A DNA stretch of 6,767 nt from Anaerolineales bacterium (GTDB lineage Bacteria > Chloroflexota > Anaerolineae > Anaerolineales > Villigracilaceae). Below, piece after piece: positions 5,607-6,767 of this stretch (the first letter of the stretch is position 1; every line of letters begins with the position of its first letter). The notes under the pieces are model-generated. The model had not been told where the DNA came from, made no database searches, and was given only the letters and a program-made list of their open reading frames with translations. A program made the position numbers and the translations under genes. The stretch is taken from contig JAEURF010000092.1 of NCBI GenBank assembly GCA_016789205.1, forward strand, positions 1 to 6,767. The letters run 5' to 3'.

Positions 5607-6767
5607 TCACTTCAAAAATTTTATAAAAACTTGATTGCCTAATAAACGACCTCGTTTAGTAAGCCGAAAGACATCTGATAAATCGGATGTCTTTTTTTCG
5701 AGCAAACCATTTTGAATTAATTCTTCAATTTCTTTTTGATAGACATCCAAAAGCCCGCTTCCGAATCTCAAGTGGAAATCTGATTCTGCAACTCCAGTTT
5801 CTACTAGCCTCAAGTTGTTGAGCATGTAATCAGACATGTTTTCGGCTAAAGTCTGTTTGTGATGATTGACTGTTGCTGGAGTTAAAGGGAATTGGGAATT
5901 GGGAATTGGGGAATCGGAAAGTCTTTCTATATACGTTTTGATTCGCAAAACATTTGAATATCGGATTCCATTTATATACCCATGTGCACCGGCGCCTAAA
6001 CCTAAATAGGGAAGTGAACGCCAATACTGCAAATTATGTTGGCAGGCATAAGACGGTAGACCATAGACCGTAGACGGTGAATCACGGTCTATGGTCTTCG
6101 GTCTACCGTCTAGTCCCCAATTAGAAATCTCATATTGCGTGTAGCCACTTGAGGCTAAATACTCACAAGTCCATTCGTACATATCTGCGGCTAAGTCTGG
6201 GTTTGGGAGTGGAAGCAAGCCTTTCTCAGCCCATTTGCCAAATGGAGTGCCATGCTCAAGAGTAAGTGCATAAGCAGAGATATGTTCTGGATGTAAATCT
6301 AAAACTCGTTTGACAGTCGTTTGCCAAGTGGATAAAGTCTGTTCGGGTAAGCCGTAAATTAAATCAAGATTCAAGTTGTCAAAGCCGGCTTTTCGGGCAG
6401 TGGAAACTGCTTGAATCACGTCAAAAAAATTATGCTCACGTTCGAGCATTTTTAATTCTTCTGCATTTGCAGATTGCACTCCGAAACTGATGCGGTTAAT
6501 CCCGGCTTTGCGGATTGCGTCTAGTTTTTGTGGGGAGATGGTTCCGGGGTTGGCTTCAATCGTAATTTCTGCGTCCGGTGCAATGTTGAAAGAGGAAAAT
6601 AAAGCCGAAAGAATAGAATCAAATTGACCCGAAGAAAGAAGCGAGGGTGTTCCTCCTCCAAAGAAAATCGTTTTGATAGTCAGCTGGTTTTCTAGTTTGC
6701 TAGTCTGGTTTCCGACAAATTTAATTTCGTTTATCAGTGCGTTGACATACGCGGGGATTGAATCTTC
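5607..6767 (-). CDS. hemW: Heme chaperone HemW (radical SAM, HemN-like), 5' end off the window
   Basis: The frame is open from the right edge (first codon at 6767-6765) to the TGA at 5607-5609, giving 386 residues. About 30-45 N-terminal residues, including the CxxxCxxC iron-sulfur motif, lie outside the window. Visible radical SAM motifs are FFGGGTPS (36-42), EANPGT (71-76), RISFGVQS (92-99) and LDLIYGLPEQT. HemW-type motifs HNLQYW (244-249) and YLGLGAGAHGY follow, then the HemN C-terminal winged domain (VAESDFHLRF to LTKRGRLLGNQVFIKFL). HemW binds heme and delivers it to target proteins. It is often mislabelled as coproporphyrinogen III dehydrogenase, and the N-terminus that would settle this is missing. 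A GTG at 6479-6477 is internal to GVQS, not a start. Two stretches that interrupt the usual family pattern, near residues 220-237 and 285-295, are built from 7-base repeats but keep the frame. It converges on ppdK with one base between the stops. Confidence 0.93.
   Translation of the reverse strand, partial: EDSIPAYVNALINEIKFVGNQTSKLENQLTIKTIFFGGGTPSLLSSGQFDSILSALFSSFNIAPDAEITIEANPGTISPQKLDAIRKAGINRISFGVQSANAEELKMLEREHNFFDVIQAVSTARKAGFDNLNLDLIYGLPEQTLSTWQTTVKRVLDLHPEHISAYALTLEHGTPFGKWAEKGLLPLPNPDLAADMYEWTCEYLASSGYTQYEISNWGLDGRPKTIDRDSPSTVYGLPSYACQHNLQYWRSLPYLGLGAGAHGYINGIRYSNVLRIKTYIERLSDSPIPNSQFPLTPATVNHHKQTLAENMSDYMLNNLRLVETGVAESDFHLRFGSGLLDVYQKEIEELIQNGLLEKKTSDLSDVFRLTKRGRLLGNQVFIKFLK
5667..5698 (+). 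terminator. Probable ppdK terminator inside the hemW 3' coding region
   Basis: The arms AAAGACATCTGA (5667-5678) and TCGGATGTCTTT (5683-5694) pair over 12 bp with one G-U pair around the loop TAAA. Seven Ts follow at 5692-5698. It begins 61 bases after the ppdK stop codon and points in the ppdK direction. On the opposite strand the same bases encode HemW residues KKTSDLSDVF. A smaller hairpin (TAAACG/CGTTTA, 5643-5658) lies just before it. Confidence 0.75.
5887..5911. repeat. Heptanucleotide tandem repeat (GGGAATT)x3 within hemW
   Basis: Three exact GGGAATT units at 5887-5893, 5894-5900 and 5901-5907 are followed by GGGG and a degenerate GAATC. On the hemW strand they encode the low-complexity SPIPNSQFPL (about residues 286-295), in a variable loop before the C-terminal domain. 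Three 7-base units make 21 bases, so the reading frame is kept. Confidence 0.85.
6051..6111. repeat. Palindromic heptanucleotide repeat cluster inserted in hemW
   Basis: Four 7-base units of the form AGAC(C/G)(G/A)T run from 6051 to 6078. A 5-base spacer GAATC (6079-6083) follows, then four inverted units from 6084 to 6111. Bases 6058-6071 are perfectly complementary to 6084-6097 (14 bp, 12-base loop), and 6051-6057 is complementary to 6105-6111 if the unit 6098-6104 is bulged out. On the hemW strand this encodes roughly residues 220-237 (DGRPKTIDRDSPSTVYGL). These sit between YEISNWGL and PSYACQHNLQYW, where family members usually go from YEISN to HNL in about eight residues. Confidence 0.85.
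6684..6711. repeat. Imperfect short repeat in hemW N-terminal linker
   Basis: CTGGTTT at 6684-6690 recurs at 6705-6711, with CTAGTTT (6692-6698) and CTAGTCT (6700-6706) between them, an approximate 8-base period. On the hemW strand it encodes the variable stretch NQTSKLENQ (about residues 20-28), shortly before FFGGGTPS. The repeat is weak and may be chance. Confidence 0.35.

Noticed and set aside
5830..6024. Alternative minus-strand frame inside hemW, considered as evidence of a frameshift
   Set aside because: The HemW frame itself is uninterrupted from the right edge to its stop and carries all expected motifs, so the other frame is a shadow.
6051..6111. Repeat cluster considered as a CRISPR array
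   Set aside because: Units are 7 bases, contiguous and palindromic with no unique spacers, and they lie inside a coding frame.

Overview
This window is an ordinary bacterial chromosomal segment with moderately AT-rich base composition. I see no phage, plasmid, CRISPR, toxin-antitoxin or defence genes. The protein style and the short heptanucleotide repeats suggest an environmental bacterium, and my best guess is Chloroflexota (Anaerolineae). That guess comes from sequence feel, not from a marker gene.

Layout from left to right. (1) The 3' part of a CCA-adding tRNA nucleotidyltransferase / poly(A) polymerase family gene with an HD domain, cut by the left edge. (2) An alpha/beta hydrolase that overlaps it by 26 bases, probably in the same transcript. 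(3) A perfect 17-bp terminator hairpin serving both this unit and the convergent gene. (4) A receiver-only response regulator on the minus strand. (5) A gap of about 475 bases between divergent genes. Its left half holds a decayed, frameshifted copy of the 3' end of hemW on the minus strand, and its right end holds the promoter for the next gene. (6) A full-length pyruvate, phosphate dikinase (910 aa). (7) A convergent hemW (heme chaperone, formerly called HemN-like), cut by the right edge. Its stop codon lies one base from the dikinase stop, and its 3' coding end contains the probable dikinase terminator.

The genes are not one pathway: they cover tRNA maturation, an unassigned hydrolase, signalling, PEP/pyruvate interconversion and heme delivery. 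The most interesting signals are not genes. One is the hidden hemW remnant, which places hemW-derived sequence in direct orientation on both sides of the dikinase gene. The others are two in-frame insertions in hemW made of 7-base repeat units, one of them a large imperfect palindrome. All alignments here were made by eye, and the counts given are hand counts.
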